Below, piece after piece: positions 9,091 to 18,921 of a stretch of DNA of 64,000 nt. The translations under genes and the position numbers were made by a program. The stretch is taken from assembly GCF_002954385.1 (NCBI RefSeq), contig NZ_MQVY01000001.1:348892-412891 (forward strand). Direction: 5' to 3'. Numbering within the stretch: position 1 is the first letter of the stretch; every line of letters starts with the position of its first letter. The notes beneath the pieces are model-generated. The model was given only the letters and a program-made list of their open reading frames with translations, made no database searches and was not told the DNA's origin. Source of the DNA: Tenacibaculum sp. SG-28 (GTDB lineage Bacteria; Bacteroidota; Bacteroidia; Flavobacteriales; Flavobacteriaceae).

Positions 9091-10593
9091 TTAATCTATA
9101 TATTGGTAGGCGCCACTATCGATTCTGTTGTCTCTTGTATTGTTCAGTATATCTCTTGATACTGCGGTTCTAATTCCTGCATTTATGGCATCACTTTCTT
9201 TTCCTATTTTCAAATTATTTTGTAATGGGGATTTAAAGTTTACGAAACCGTTTTGTATGTTGTTTTGATAGTGCTGTTGGTTGCTAAAGTCTAATTCTGG
9301 AATGTTGGAATAGTTGTTATTTACATCATTAAATTTGAATAGTGTATTTTTTACGTTATAGTTAAATGTTGTGCCATCTATTTTATCCAATAAGAATTCT
9401 ACATTATTATTACCTGTAATAATACAGTTAGTGAAGTTAGCTTCTAAAAGATCACCAAGAATTGTTGTTTTTACTTGGCTATTATTTTCTAAGGTTATGT
9501 AATTGTTTATAATTACCGCAGGGAGTGTTCTTATACTTGTGTTCCAGAAGTTGCCAATTGTGGCATGTGTGAATCTATAACTTCCGCCAATGGTACAGGC
9601 AAGTGATGCTTGGCCATTGTTCCCGATAACAATATTTTCTGCTTCTATAGCTGCACTTCTTGCAAATATACCATAGTTACTGTTGTTGTATATTTCGGAG
9701 TTTTGTATCTGTAGCGTTGGAGTAGTATTTGATCCAATACTATCTACAAGAATACCGATTATATTGTTTTTAATTACTGTATGATTAATATAGTTTTCCA
9801 TACTACCCGCCCGCATCCAAATGGTTCCCCATTGGCCTGGGGTATTGTTAAATCGATTTTCTAGTCGATCCCCTTCAAAAATGATTTTATCCTCTAAGGT
9901 CCCGTTGGCTTTTAAGGATGCATTTTTGTCTACAATAATACCTGAATTTTGATGGAAATAAATTTTAGTTCCAGCAGCAATATCCAATGTGTTTCCATCT
10001 GCAATAGCTGCATATCCATAGATAACATATGGTTTGTCATTAGTAAAATTCAGTTCTGAATTTTTGAGAAACCTACCTTTAATGGACGTAGGGCTACCAT
10101 CAAGTGTTAAGCTATCTATTTTCATGGTAATAGGATCTTTTCCCGGATATATAAAAACAGCGTCTTGTACTAAAGTAACCAAATCGACGTCTTGCTGGTT
10201 GTTTCCATTATCAAATAAAATTCGATCGGTATATAGGGGATTGTTTAAAGTGTTATAATCTATGGTAGTTTCGATAAAAACAAAGATGCTGTCTTTGGCA
10301 CGAATTTCTACGTTTTCAAAATCCTTCCCCGGGATACCATCCACGTTTAAGCGATAGTTTGAGCCAATCCCATTTTCTAATTTTATTTCAGGAATAGTAA
10401 TGTCGTTTGCGCTAGTGTTGTATACTTTAAGGTTATAGGTGGCAGAACCAATTGAACTGAAAATTGTATCTAAAAATACCGTATCCTTAGAAAATTTTAA
10501 TGCACCAAAGCTAGGGATTGTTTCAAAATCTTTCCTACAAGAGCCAATTAATACACAAAGAATTAAAATAGTTATGCTAGTTGAGACTCTCAT
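9091..10593 (-). CDS. Lipoprotein with right-handed parallel beta-helix domain
   Basis: This 500-residue predicted surface or periplasmic lipoprotein has signal peptide MRVSTSITILILCVLIGSC. An N-terminal beta domain (residues about 25-130, with ATYNLKVYNTSANDITIPEI resembling an Ig-like or abnormal-spindle-like fold) precedes repeated short strand-turn units rich in Asn, Ile and Gly (about residues 180-480). These include IIVDKNASLKANGTLEDKII and NSEIYNNSNYGIFARSAAI, the pattern of a pectate-lyase-like beta-helix. No catalytic residues are identifiable. It lies 52 bases downstream of the glutaminyl cyclase gene and is probably cotranscribed. Its function is unknown; a carbohydrate-binding or structural role is a guess. 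Confidence 0.6.
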   Translation of the reverse strand: MRVSTSITILILCVLIGSCRKDFETIPSFGALKFSKDTVFLDTIFSSIGSATYNLKVYNTSANDITIPEIKLENGIGSNYRLNVDGIPGKDFENVEIRAKDSIFVFIETTIDYNTLNNPLYTDRILFDNGNNQQDVDLVTLVQDAVFIYPGKDPITMKIDSLTLDGSPTSIKGRFLKNSELNFTNDKPYVIYGYAAIADGNTLDIAAGTKIYFHQNSGIIVDKNASLKANGTLEDKIIFEGDRLENRFNNTPGQWGTIWMRAGSMENYINHTVIKNNIIGILVDSIGSNTTPTLQIQNSEIYNNSNYGIFARSAAIEAENIVIGNNGQASLACTIGGSYRFTHATIGNFWNTSIRTLPAVIINNYITLENNSQVKTTILGDLLEANFTNCIITGNNNVEFLLDKIDGTTFNYNVKNTLFKFNDVNNNYSNIPELDFSNQQHYQNNIQNGFVNFKSPLQNNLKIGKESDAINAGIRTAVSRDILNNTRDNRIDSGAYQYID

Positions 10594-10645
10594 ATTTTTA
10601 TAAGATTAGAAAGGTTGTTACAACAAAAACTGTTGTGAATAAAGA

Positions 10646-11689
10646 TTATTGTTTCTGTATTTTTATTTCAAATAATTTTCCCCAATGTTTCCCTGTTACA
10701 AATATGCGATTGTTTTCCGCGTCATAAGCAATTCCGTTGAGAACGTCATCTTCATCTACCAATCGCTGTGTTTTTTGCATTTCTTTAACGAGTCCTTTAA
10801 GGTTAATTATACCCTCTACGATACCAGATTTTGGGTTAATTATGGCAATAAGTGGTTTTTTCCAATAATTCGCATATAATTTTCCGTTAATTAGTTCTAA
10901 CTCGTTCAATTCTTTAAGAGCAAGTTTATTCGTGTAGGCTTGAATGTTTCTCTTTTCTTTTAGAGTAGTTGGGTCTAAAAACCATATTTTATTGGATCCA
11001 TCAGATTTTATTAATTCTGTGTCATCATGAGTTAGACCCCATCCTTCTTTACTTTTTTCATAGGTAAATTCTCCTTGCTCCTCAAAGGTGTCTAGGTTGT
11101 AGATAAAACCCTTTCTAGATTGCCATGTAAGCCAATATATTTGCTTGTTAAATATGGTCATTCCTTCGCCAAAGTAACGGTCTTCTAAAGCTGTTTTTTG
11201 TAGTACTTCTCCAGTTTCAATAGCAACTTTTCTTAGAGTAGATTTTCCTCTTTTGCCGGTGGTTTCATATAAGAAACCATTGTGGTATTCTAAACCCTGC
11301 GTGTACGCTTTCGAATCGTGCGGGTAGGTATTTATTATTTCGTATTGGTATAGGCTAGGAGAGGTGTTCGCGTAAACTTCGATAGCATTGTTTATTTTTT
11401 TAGAATTATCCGGGTAGAACGCAATAGCGGAAACTAAATGCTTACCAACGCCAAAGTCTGCAGTGTTAATAGTTATGTTTTTTTCTTTATTATTAACTCT
11501 TTTTCCGCTAACATAGAGATGTACGGAATCAATAGCATTTCCTTCTACCTGTTGGAAATTTATACTAGCTTTTTCTCCAAAAATGGCTTTTTTTGTTGTC
11601 TCTAGTTTGAATTTATAGTTGGTATCGCTACAAGACGCTAGCATTGTAAGAGCGATAAAAATACTTCCTTTTAAAAACTTTTTATACAT
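10646..11689 (-). CDS. Glutaminyl-peptide cyclotransferase (beta-propeller type), lipoprotein
   Basis: This enzyme family (PF05096) converts N-terminal Gln of secreted peptides and proteins into pyroglutamate. The 347-residue protein has a lipobox (TMLASC). An extra N-terminal beta domain covers about residues 25-110. The five-bladed propeller starts at YQYEIINTYPHDSKAYTQGL, the family hallmark, and continues through RYFGEGMTIF, GWGLTHDDTELI and VLNGIAYDAENNRIFVTGKHW. In Bacteroidota many exported proteins expose Gln after signal peptidase cleavage, so a periplasmic role in protein maturation is plausible. It is upstream of the beta-helix lipoprotein gene on the same strand. Confidence 0.9.
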   Translation of the reverse strand: MYKKFLKGSIFIALTMLASCSDTNYKFKLETTKKAIFGEKASINFQQVEGNAIDSVHLYVSGKRVNNKEKNITINTADFGVGKHLVSAIAFYPDNSKKINNAIEVYANTSPSLYQYEIINTYPHDSKAYTQGLEYHNGFLYETTGKRGKSTLRKVAIETGEVLQKTALEDRYFGEGMTIFNKQIYWLTWQSRKGFIYNLDTFEEQGEFTYEKSKEGWGLTHDDTELIKSDGSNKIWFLDPTTLKEKRNIQAYTNKLALKELNELELINGKLYANYWKKPLIAIINPKSGIVEGIINLKGLVKEMQKTQRLVDEDDVLNGIAYDAENNRIFVTGKHWGKLFEIKIQKQ

Positions 11690-11747
11690 GGTGTTTTTTT
11701 TGAAATCTCTTTTAGGTATTCTTTTACAAATTAAAACAATTTATTTG

Positions 11748-11777
11748 TTTGCAAATAAAAAAAAAGAGTTAAATTTG
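11748..11777 (+). promoter_or_regulatory. Promoter of rpmE2
   Basis: TTTG at 11748-11751, an 18-base spacer and TAAATTTG at 11770-11777 give a full match to the Bacteroidota -33/-7 consensus. The start codon is 99 bases downstream, leaving a long leader that could allow translational control of the ribosomal protein gene. Confidence 0.7.
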
Positions 11778-11876
11778 CACCTTCAAATAGCCATTGCAGG
11801 TTTTTGATTTGTATTGATGCGTTTAGAGCTTTACCAATTTTAAACATATTCATATAAAACTTAAAGTATTTAAAAG

Positions 11877-12128
11877 ATGAAAAAAGGTATACACCCAGAA
11901 AATTATAGAATGGTAGCGTTTAAAGATATGTCAAATGGAGATGTTTTTTTAACGCGCTCTACAGCCAACACAAAAGAGACTCTAGAAGTTGACGGTACGG
12001 AGTATCCATTAGTAAAATTAGAAATTTCAAGAACTTCACATCCATTTTACACTGGTAAGTCTAAATTAGTAGATACCGCTGGTAGAATCGATAAGTTTAA
12101 AAACAAATATTCAAAATTTAAAAAGTAA
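11877..12128 (+). CDS. rpmE2: 50S ribosomal protein L31 type B
   Basis: This structural protein of the large ribosomal subunit has 83 residues and starts [19 protein letters not shown]. It has the type B features: no CxxC zinc-binding cysteines, the central [20 protein letters not shown] motif, and a Lys-rich C-terminus ([12 protein letters not shown]). It is monocistronic, with a good promoter about 100 bases upstream and a strong terminator just after the stop. Confidence 0.97.
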   Translation: MKKGIHPENYRMVAFKDMSNGDVFLTRSTANTKETLEVDGTEYPLVKLEISRTSHPFYTGKSKLVDTAGRIDKFKNKYSKFKK

Positions 12129-12150
12129 TTTTTATTTTGAAACCAAAGTA

Positions 12151-12180
12151 AAAGCTCTGATAATTGTCAGAGCTTTTTTT
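12151..12180 (+). terminator. Rho-independent terminator of rpmE2
   Basis: A 10-bp stem (AAAGCTCTGA and TCAGAGCTTT) with a 6-base loop continues into a T-run. It lies 22 bases after the L31 stop. Confidence 0.9.
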
Positions 12181-12223
12181 GTGCAAAATTTCTTGTATTT
12201 TAGCTTTTTTAGAATTTGAAAAG

Positions 12224-13738
12224 ATGAGAAAAACAATTTTAGGAATTATTTTTTCCTTTAATATACTTTGTGGTGTTTTGGTGTATTTCATACCAGACAT
12301 TGGTAATTTTATTCTATTAGGTATCGCAACACTGTTATCTCTTGTTGCTTTTTACGATGCTTTTCTCCAAAAAAAGCATTCTTTATTACGGGTGTTTCCT
12401 CTAGTAGCAAGGTTGCGATGGATATTTGAAGAGGAACGCGAAAAAATACAGCAGTATTTTATTGAAAATGATTTGAATGGTACTCCTATTAATAGAGAGA
12501 AACGAAGTATCGTTTACCAAAGAGCAAAGCAAGATGTAGATACCGTTCCCTTTGGAACGCAACATAATGTATACGAGAAAGGTTATGAGTTTGTGCGACA
12601 CTCTTTATTTCCCAAACACTATAATGATGTTACCGGGGAAAGAGTGCTATTTGGTTCCGATAAGTGTATGCAACGTTATACTGGATCTATAATTAACATA
12701 TCTGCGATGTCTTTTGGATCTCTGAGTAAAAATGCAATTATGGCACTGAATCAAGGAGCTAAAAAAGGAGATTTTGCACACAACACAGGAGAAGGTGGTA
12801 TTTCTCCTTATCACCTGCAAGGAGGTGATCTTATTTTTCAGGTAGGTACCGGCTATTTTGGAGCTGGAAAAACAATTAATGGTATTCGAGTTTTTGAGGA
12901 AGAAATTTTCGCTAAAAATGCCCAACGCCCTGAGGTAAAAATGATTGAAATTAAGTTTTCACAAGGGGCAAAACCAGGTCATGGTGGTATTCTTCCAGCG
13001 TTGAAAAATACCCCTGAAATTGCTGAAATACGCTCTGTAGAACCTTTTACCAGGGTAGATTCACCACCAGGGCATACTACTTTTTCCGATTTTAATTCTA
13101 TGACTACATTTATACAGAAAGTTCGTGATTTAAGTGGTGGTAAACCAGTTGGTATTAAACTTTGTGTTGGTAATACAGAGGAGATAGAGCAAATGATAGT
13201 ACATTTTGCGAAAGTTAATAATTATCCTGATTTTATTACCGTTGATGGAGGGGAAGGAGGAACAGGTTCAGCACCGTTAGAATTTTCCAATTATATTGGT
13301 TCTCCTTTACTAGAAGGGTTATCTTTTATTCATAAGACTTTAAAGAAATACAACCTTCGAAAACAAGTTAAGATAATTGCTAGCGGAAAGGCCATTGATG
13401 CTTTTGATGTGCTTAAATTACTAGCTTTAGGTGCAGATTCTATAAATATGGCCCGAAGTTTTATGTTGAGTTTAGGTTGTATACAGGCGAGAGAATGTAA
13501 TTTAGATACGTGTCCGGTAGGAGTGGCTACACAAAACAAAGATTTGGTAAAAGCCTTGGTAGTAGAAGATAAAAATACAAGGGTATACCAATACCACAAA
13601 AATACAATAGAAGCATTAAAAGAAATGACAGCCGCTATGGGGCATAGTTCTATTGGTGATGTTCGTCCAAATCATATTTTCAGAAGGAAAGAAAACGGAA
13701 GTATTGTATCTTTTTCCTCTGCCTATGATGTACATTAA
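12224..13738 (+). CDS. FMN-binding glutamate synthase family protein, membrane-anchored
   Basis: This 504-residue protein has two N-terminal membrane segments (MRKTILGIIFSFN... and a second around residues 25-45). A catalytic barrel like that of glutamate synthase follows (PF01645), with GEGGISPYHLQGGDLIFQ, the FMN-site motif VDGGEGGTGSAPLEF and KIIASGKAIDAFDV. The 3Fe-4S motif C-x5-C-x4-C (Cys419, 425, 430) is intact. There is no glutaminase or GltD partner nearby, so it is probably not a conventional GOGAT large subunit. The real electron partner and substrate are unknown. I take the ATG at 12224; an earlier in-frame start at 12164 lies inside the L31 terminator. A TTTG-19-TAGCTTTT promoter-like pair precedes it (12178-12208). 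Confidence 0.88.
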   Translation: MRKTILGIIFSFNILCGVLVYFIPDIGNFILLGIATLLSLVAFYDAFLQKKHSLLRVFPLVARLRWIFEEEREKIQQYFIENDLNGTPINREKRSIVYQRAKQDVDTVPFGTQHNVYEKGYEFVRHSLFPKHYNDVTGERVLFGSDKCMQRYTGSIINISAMSFGSLSKNAIMALNQGAKKGDFAHNTGEGGISPYHLQGGDLIFQVGTGYFGAGKTINGIRVFEEEIFAKNAQRPEVKMIEIKFSQGAKPGHGGILPALKNTPEIAEIRSVEPFTRVDSPPGHTTFSDFNSMTTFIQKVRDLSGGKPVGIKLCVGNTEEIEQMIVHFAKVNNYPDFITVDGGEGGTGSAPLEFSNYIGSPLLEGLSFIHKTLKKYNLRKQVKIIASGKAIDAFDVLKLLALGADSINMARSFMLSLGCIQARECNLDTCPVGVATQNKDLVKALVVEDKNTRVYQYHKNTIEALKEMTAAMGHSSIGDVRPNHIFRRKENGSIVSFSSAYDVH

Positions 13739-13766
13739 TTTATTTAAATTTTGATAAGGTTTTACT

Positions 13767-14849
13767 TTGAACACACTTGAAGATTTACATTTAGAACGCT
13801 ACCCAAGTACTTCAAATAAGAGTTTACGACCATATAGCACTGCGGAGCTTCTTGCCCTAGAATATATTGGTGGTCATAATATTGAGAAGGTATATTTATA
13901 TAACGATCGTTTTGGTTTTTGGAATTGTATGTTGTATCCTCTTCAAACGGTTACTGTATGGACTTATGCTAGTCAAAAAAAAGCCATTGTACAGAATTTA
14001 AAACGCAATAATTTTTCAACGGAAATAAATTATTTTACACCATTAGATTCTTTAGAAAAGGTATCGTTAGTTTTATTGAAAGTCCCTAAATCACTAGAGT
14101 TGTTTGATTTGTTCCTGTACCAAATTCACCAAGCAGCTACTGCAGATATTGAGGTGGTGTGTTGTTTTATGACGAAATATTTTTCAAAGTCTTTACAGCA
14201 AATTGCTGAAAAATATTTTTACGAAACCTCACAATCCAAAGCATGGAAAAAAGCGAGACTTTTTATCTTAAAAGGGCCAAAAAAAGATGTAGCTAGCGAA
14301 GAGTTCAAAAAAATCATTTCCTTTAAAGGCAAAGAATTTAAACAGTATTTTGGTGTGTTTTCTTCTAGTAATATCGATATAGGAACCCAGTTTTTACTCC
14401 AAAACTTTCATGTTACGCAAGAGGAGCTAATGGTTTTAGATTTAGCCTCGGGTAATGGTGTTATTGCTAATTTTGTTCAAGAACAAAATAAAAATGCTTC
14501 GGTTACATTAGTAGATGATTTTAATCTAGCTGTTGCCTCATCAAAATGCAATGTGAACCCTTTAAATAGTGTTTTTATTTGTGATAATTCGCTTTCCTCT
14601 TTTAACAAGGAGCATTTTGATCTTATTGTTTCCAATCCGCCATTCCATTTTGAACACGAAAACAATATTGAGGTAACCTTACATTTATTTCAGGAAGTTT
14701 TTTATTGTTTAAAAGATACAGGTAGGTTTGTAGTAGTATGTAATAATCATCTTAATTATGCTACTCATTTGTCAAAAATTTTCCCGTCCGTAATCTTGCA
14801 TGCCAAAAACACAAAGTTTAGTGTTTACGAGTGTGTAAAATTGGGGTAG
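13767..14849 (+). CDS. RlmG-like 23S rRNA (guanine-N2)-methyltransferase
   Basis: This is a two-domain methyltransferase of the RlmG/RsmC type, 360 residues. The N-terminal domain is a degenerate SAM-fold copy (residues about 20-185). The C-terminal catalytic domain has motif I VLDLASGNGVIANF and the N2-methyltransferase motif NPPFH. The ending VVVCNNHLNYATHLSKIF followed by NTKFSVYEC matches the RlmG C-terminus closely, so methylation of guanine near 1835 of 23S rRNA is the best guess. The frame opens after a stop at 13755. The only start before the conserved N-terminus is TTG at 13767, with a TAAGG ribosome-binding-like sequence 6 bases before it. The next ATG would remove over 50 residues. 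Confidence 0.82.
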   Translation: MNTLEDLHLERYPSTSNKSLRPYSTAELLALEYIGGHNIEKVYLYNDRFGFWNCMLYPLQTVTVWTYASQKKAIVQNLKRNNFSTEINYFTPLDSLEKVSLVLLKVPKSLELFDLFLYQIHQAATADIEVVCCFMTKYFSKSLQQIAEKYFYETSQSKAWKKARLFILKGPKKDVASEEFKKIISFKGKEFKQYFGVFSSSNIDIGTQFLLQNFHVTQEELMVLDLASGNGVIANFVQEQNKNASVTLVDDFNLAVASSKCNVNPLNSVFICDNSLSSFNKEHFDLIVSNPPFHFEHENNIEVTLHLFQEVFYCLKDTGRFVVVCNNHLNYATHLSKIFPSVILHAKNTKFSVYECVKLG

Positions 14850-14956
14850 ATAGCTGGTATCATTATTTTAATATGTTATGTCCTCTCTTACTTGTAAGTT
14901 TGTCTACCAATACAAGTCGCATAGTATATCCAGTTAATTATAGTATAGAATAAAAA

Positions 14957-14985
14957 AAAACGTCTAAAAAAAATTTAGACGTTTT
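14957..14985 (-). terminator. Bidirectional terminator between rlmG-like gene and gcvP
   Basis: A 12-bp stem (AAAACGTCTAAA and TTTAGACGTTTT) with a 5-base A loop has a long T-run when read on the minus strand, so it mainly serves gcvP. The plus-strand side has a shorter T-run and may also stop the methyltransferase transcript. Confidence 0.88.
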
Positions 14986-15005
14986 ACAAGTTAGATTATT
15001 ATGTT

Positions 15006-17860
15006 TTAAACTTCTGCTTCTACATAATCTTCAATAGGATTACAAGAACAAATCAAGTTTCTGTCTCCATAAGCATCATCCACCCTTCTAACAGCAGGCC
15101 AAAATTTATTTTCTCTTGTATATGCTAAAGGAAAAGCAGCTTCTTTACGAGAATAGGGTAAATCCCATTCGTCAGCAGTTAGCATTTCTTGAGTATGTGG
15201 TGCATTTTTTAGAATATTGTTGGCGTCGTCTTTGGTAGTGTTGTCTATTTCTTTACGAATAGCAATCATGGCATCACAAAAACGATCTAGTTCCGCAATA
15301 CTTTCCGATTCCGTAGGTTCTACCATCATTGTTCCAGCTACAGGAAAAGAAACGGTTGGCGCATGGAACCCATAATCCATTAGGCGTTTTGCTATATCTA
15401 CTACCTCAATTCCATTTTGTTTAAATTCTCTACAATCTAAGATCATTTCATGTGCTGCTCTTCCCATTTCTCCGGTGTAAAGCGTTGCAAAATGACCTTG
15501 TAAACGTTCCTTCATGTAGTTGGCATTCAAGATTGCTATTTTTGTAGCGTTTGTAAGTCCTTCACTACCTAACATAGTTATATAACCGTAAGAGATGAGG
15601 CAAGCCAAAGCACTTCCCCATGGCGCTGCCGATATTGACGTTATTGCAGAAGCACCTCCAGTTTCAATTATTGGATTGGTTGGTAAAAATGGTACCAATT
15701 GAGGAGCAACACATATTGGTCCAACCCCTGGACCACCACCTCCATGCGGTATTGCAAATGTCTTGTGAAGGTTTAAGTGGCATACATCCGCACCAATTGC
15801 TGCAGGATTTGTCAATCCAACTTGTGCATTCATGTTTGCACCATCCATGTATACCTGTCCTCCATTATCATGTATAATTTGCGTGATTTCTTTTATGGCC
15901 TTTTCAAATACCCCATGTGTAGATGGATAGGTAACCATTAATGCAGCTAAGTTATCTTTGTGAAGTGTTGCTTTGGCACGAAGATCTTCAACGTCTATAT
16001 TTCCTTTATCATCTGTTTTGGTAACCACAACTTTCATTCCAGCCATAACAGCTGAAGCTGGGTTTGTTCCGTGGGCTGAAGAAGGAATTAAACAAATATT
16101 TCTGTTGGAGTTACCATTTGCCGCATGGTACGCTCTAATTACCATTAAACCAGCAAATTCTCCTTGTGCTCCTGAATTCGGTTGTAAGGAAGTTCCTGCA
16201 AATCCCGTAACAACGTTCAATTGCTTTTCTAGATTTTGTAGCATTTCTTGATAACCTTGTGCCTGATCTAATGGCGCAAAAGGATGGATATTACCCCATT
16301 GTGGATTACTTAATGGTAACATTTCTGAAGCAGCATTTAACTTCATAGTACATGAACCAAGAGAAATCATCGAATGATTTAAGGCTAAATCTTTACGCTC
16401 AAGCTTCTTGATGTAGCGCATCATATCCGTTTCAGACTGGTAAGTGTTGAATATGTCATTTTCTAAAAATGATGTATTTCTCTCCAGATTTGTCGGAATG
16501 ATAGTGTCAGTATCTAATGCCGTAATGTTTGTGTTTTGAAGGTTAAAAGCTTCAACAAAACAAGATACGATGTTGTTCAAATCATCTAAAGTAACGGTTT
16601 CATTTATAGATATGGATACACTATCAGCATCAATGTAGTTAAAGTTTATTTCTTTTTTTTCTGCTACAGGCCGCAGTTTACTGACTTCAGTTTTCACTAA
16701 AATCGTATCAAAAAAACAGCATTAGTCTGGGTGAATCCAAGACTCTCAAGTGCTTTAGCTAATGTTTTAGTGGTATTGTGTACTTTATCAGCAATGTAAA
16801 CTAATCCATCTTTTCCGTGGTAAACGGCGTACATACCCGCCATAACAGCTAACAAAACTTGCGCTGTACATATGTTTGAGGTAGCTCTTTCTCGTTTTAT
16901 GTGTTGTTCGCGAGTTTGCAGTGCCATTCGAAGGGCGCGATTGCCGTTTTTATCTTTTGTTACTCCGATAATTCTTCCTGGAATACTTCGCTTATATGCT
17001 TCTTTTGTAGCAAAATATCCTGCATGAGGACCTCCATACCCTAAAGGAATTCCAAAACGTTGCGTAGTACCAACAACTACGTCTGCACCAAACTCGCCTG
17101 GTGCTTTTAGCTTCGTTAGTGATAAAATATCTGCAGCGATAGCGACTTTTATGTTGTGGTCGTTTGCTCTGGCTACAAATTCTGCATAGTCACAAATTTC
17201 TCCATGTTTTCCTGGATACTGCAAAATAGCACCATAAAAGTCATCTGAAAAACTAAAGTTCTGGTGGTCATCAATCACTAATTCAATTCCAATTGGAATG
17301 GCTCTAGTTTTTAAAACAGATAAGGTTTGTGGTAATATTTCTTTAGAAACAAAAAATTTGTTAGCCCCTGCTTTTTTCTTTGCTCTTTCTCTTACATCAA
17401 ATAACAAAGCCATTGCTTCCGCAGCAGCTGTACCTTCGTCTAGTAATGATGCATTAGCAAGCTCCATGCCAGTTAAATCACAAATCATTGTTTGGTAATT
17501 TAACAACGCTTCTAACCTTCCTTGTGCAATTTCTGCTTGGTATGGTGTGTATGCAGTATACCAACCTGGGTTTTCAAGTATGTTTCGTTGGATAACACTG
17601 GGTAAAATCGCTTCGTGATATCCCAAACCAATATAGCTCTTGAAGACTTTGTTTTTTGCAGCCAATTGATGGATGTGCTTTAAGTATTCGTATTCACTTT
17701 TAGCTGGCTCTAAATCAAGCTCTTCGGTTAATCGAATATCATCCGGAATGGTCTCATATATTAATTGCTCTACAGATTCTACACCTATCAAATCAAGCAT
17801 TTGTTTTTGCTCCTTTTCTCTAGGTCCAATATGTCGTAATTGAAAAGAATTCGTGTTCAT
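15006..17860 (-). CDS. gcvP: Glycine dehydrogenase (decarboxylating), P-protein; frame broken by one-base deletion
   Basis: The P-protein of the glycine cleavage system decarboxylates glycine with PLP and passes the aminomethyl group to the H-protein. Restored length is about 951 residues, normal for the single-chain form. The N-terminal half begins [15 protein letters not shown] and contains [15 protein letters not shown]. The C-terminal half has the PLP-lysine motif [18 protein letters not shown]. The frame is lost at a T7 run (plus coordinates 16710-16716). One added T joins ...TQTNAVFFDTI to [11 protein letters not shown] without a gap. A GTG at 16697 would allow a 563-residue C-terminal piece, but I regard that as an artefact. 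The start at 17860 is chosen over an upstream ATG because it matches the family N-terminus. No gcvT or gcvH is adjacent. Confidence 0.93.
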
Positions 17861-17884
17861 TTGTGTTGTTGTTTTAATGTGTTG

Positions 17885-17892
17885 CAAAATTA
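17885..17892 (-). promoter_or_regulatory. -7 element of gcvP promoter
   Basis: TAATTTTG is read on the minus strand, an exact fit to TAnnTTTG, 24 bases before the chosen gcvP ATG. No clear -33 TTG is seen at the usual distance. It supports the start at 17860 because the longer start at 17887 would lie within the promoter. Confidence 0.5.
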
Positions 17893-17987
17893 ATGAAAAA
17901 ACATGATAAATTATACATGTTTATTACCGCCAAATTAAATGCTAAAGTTACACAGGTTTTCCTGATAAGAAATGTTATTTTTGTGTA

Positions 17988-18796
17988 ATGGCTTATTTAA
18001 AATCATTCTTAAATTTTTATTTAAATGCAAGTATTCACGTTGCGTTATCGATGTATTCTTTTGTTAAAATTACAGAGTTTTACTTTGGTGTCCCCCGAGA
18101 TAATACCTTAGATTTTTTTCTTTTTTTGGTACTTTAACTGGGTATAATTTCGTGAAGTATGCAGGGATAGCGAAACTACATCACGCAAGTCTTACCAAGA
18201 ATTTGAAATCGATTCAAGTTTTTTCTTTTTTTTGTTTTTTGTTTTTGTGTTATTTCACAGTTCAAATAGATTTGAAAAACATTTGGGTTATTGCTCCTTT
18301 TGCGCTACTTACTTTACTATACGCAATTCCGTTTCTAAGTGGATTTCAAAAGAGTTTGCGGGCAGTGAGTTATTTAAAAATCATTATTGTTGCTATGGTT
18401 TGGTCAGGTACTACGGTTTTACTCCCGATTTACAATGCAAATTATCCGATAGACTCCCCAGTGTTTTTTATGTTTTTGCAAAGGTTTCTTTTAGTCCTTG
18501 TTTTAATACTCCCGTTTGATATAAGAGACATGCAATATGATGCTATTTCCTTGCAAACAATTCCGAGAAAGATAGGGGTAGCAAATACTAAAAAACTTGG
18601 ATTTGTAATTTTGATGGTGTGTTTACTTTTAGAGTTTTTTATTACCGATAAACCTATAGAGAAACGAGTTTTTTTTATCGTTTTTATGATAATTTTAGTC
18701 TTCTTAATGAGAGCCAAACAAGAACAATCTAAATACTACAGCTCGTTTTGGGTAGAGGCTATTCCTATATGTTGGTATCTTTTACTGCTTTTTTAA
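17988..18796 (+). CDS. UbiA-like polytopic membrane protein; frame broken by one-base deletion
   Basis: Restored, this is a membrane protein of about 269 residues starting MAYLKSFLNFYLNASIHVAL. The frame fails at paired T7 runs (18113-18127). One extra T joins ...DNTLDFFLFF to GTLTGYNFVKYAGIAK, giving one continuous polytopic chain with about eight hydrophobic segments. It resembles UbiA prenyltransferases: the second Asp-rich motif is present (LPFDIRDMQYD, then IPRKIG). The first motif, normally NDxxDxxxD, reads NFVKYAGIA and lacks the aspartates. So it may be a non-canonical or inactive relative rather than a quinone prenyltransferase. It is divergent from gcvP, and the fused ser gene follows after 125 bases. 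Confidence 0.6.
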
Positions 18797-18921
18797 GGTT
18801 TTCGTAAATTTCACTTCTTTTTTTTGAGCAATTCATTTTTATGCGCAAAACATTACTAGTTTCTATTTATATTTAAGATATCATTTGTACTTTGCAAGCG
18901 ACAACACAACGAACAAAAAAA

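Noticed and set aside
10594..10645. ACAACA/TGTTGT hairpin between the cyclase and beta-helix genes
   Set aside because: Short stem without a T-tract in a 52-base gap; could be chance, and cotranscription remains likely.
16697..16720. Programmed ribosomal frameshift at the T7 run of gcvP
   Set aside because: No stimulatory structure is seen. GcvP is a single frame in relatives, and eleven other similar one-base losses occur in the window, so an assembly error explains it better.
16697..17887. gcvP as a natural two-subunit (gcvPA/gcvPB) P-protein
   Set aside because: The two frames overlap at one base. The split falls 40-50 residues before the usual PB start, and adding one T gives seamless single-chain GcvP sequence.
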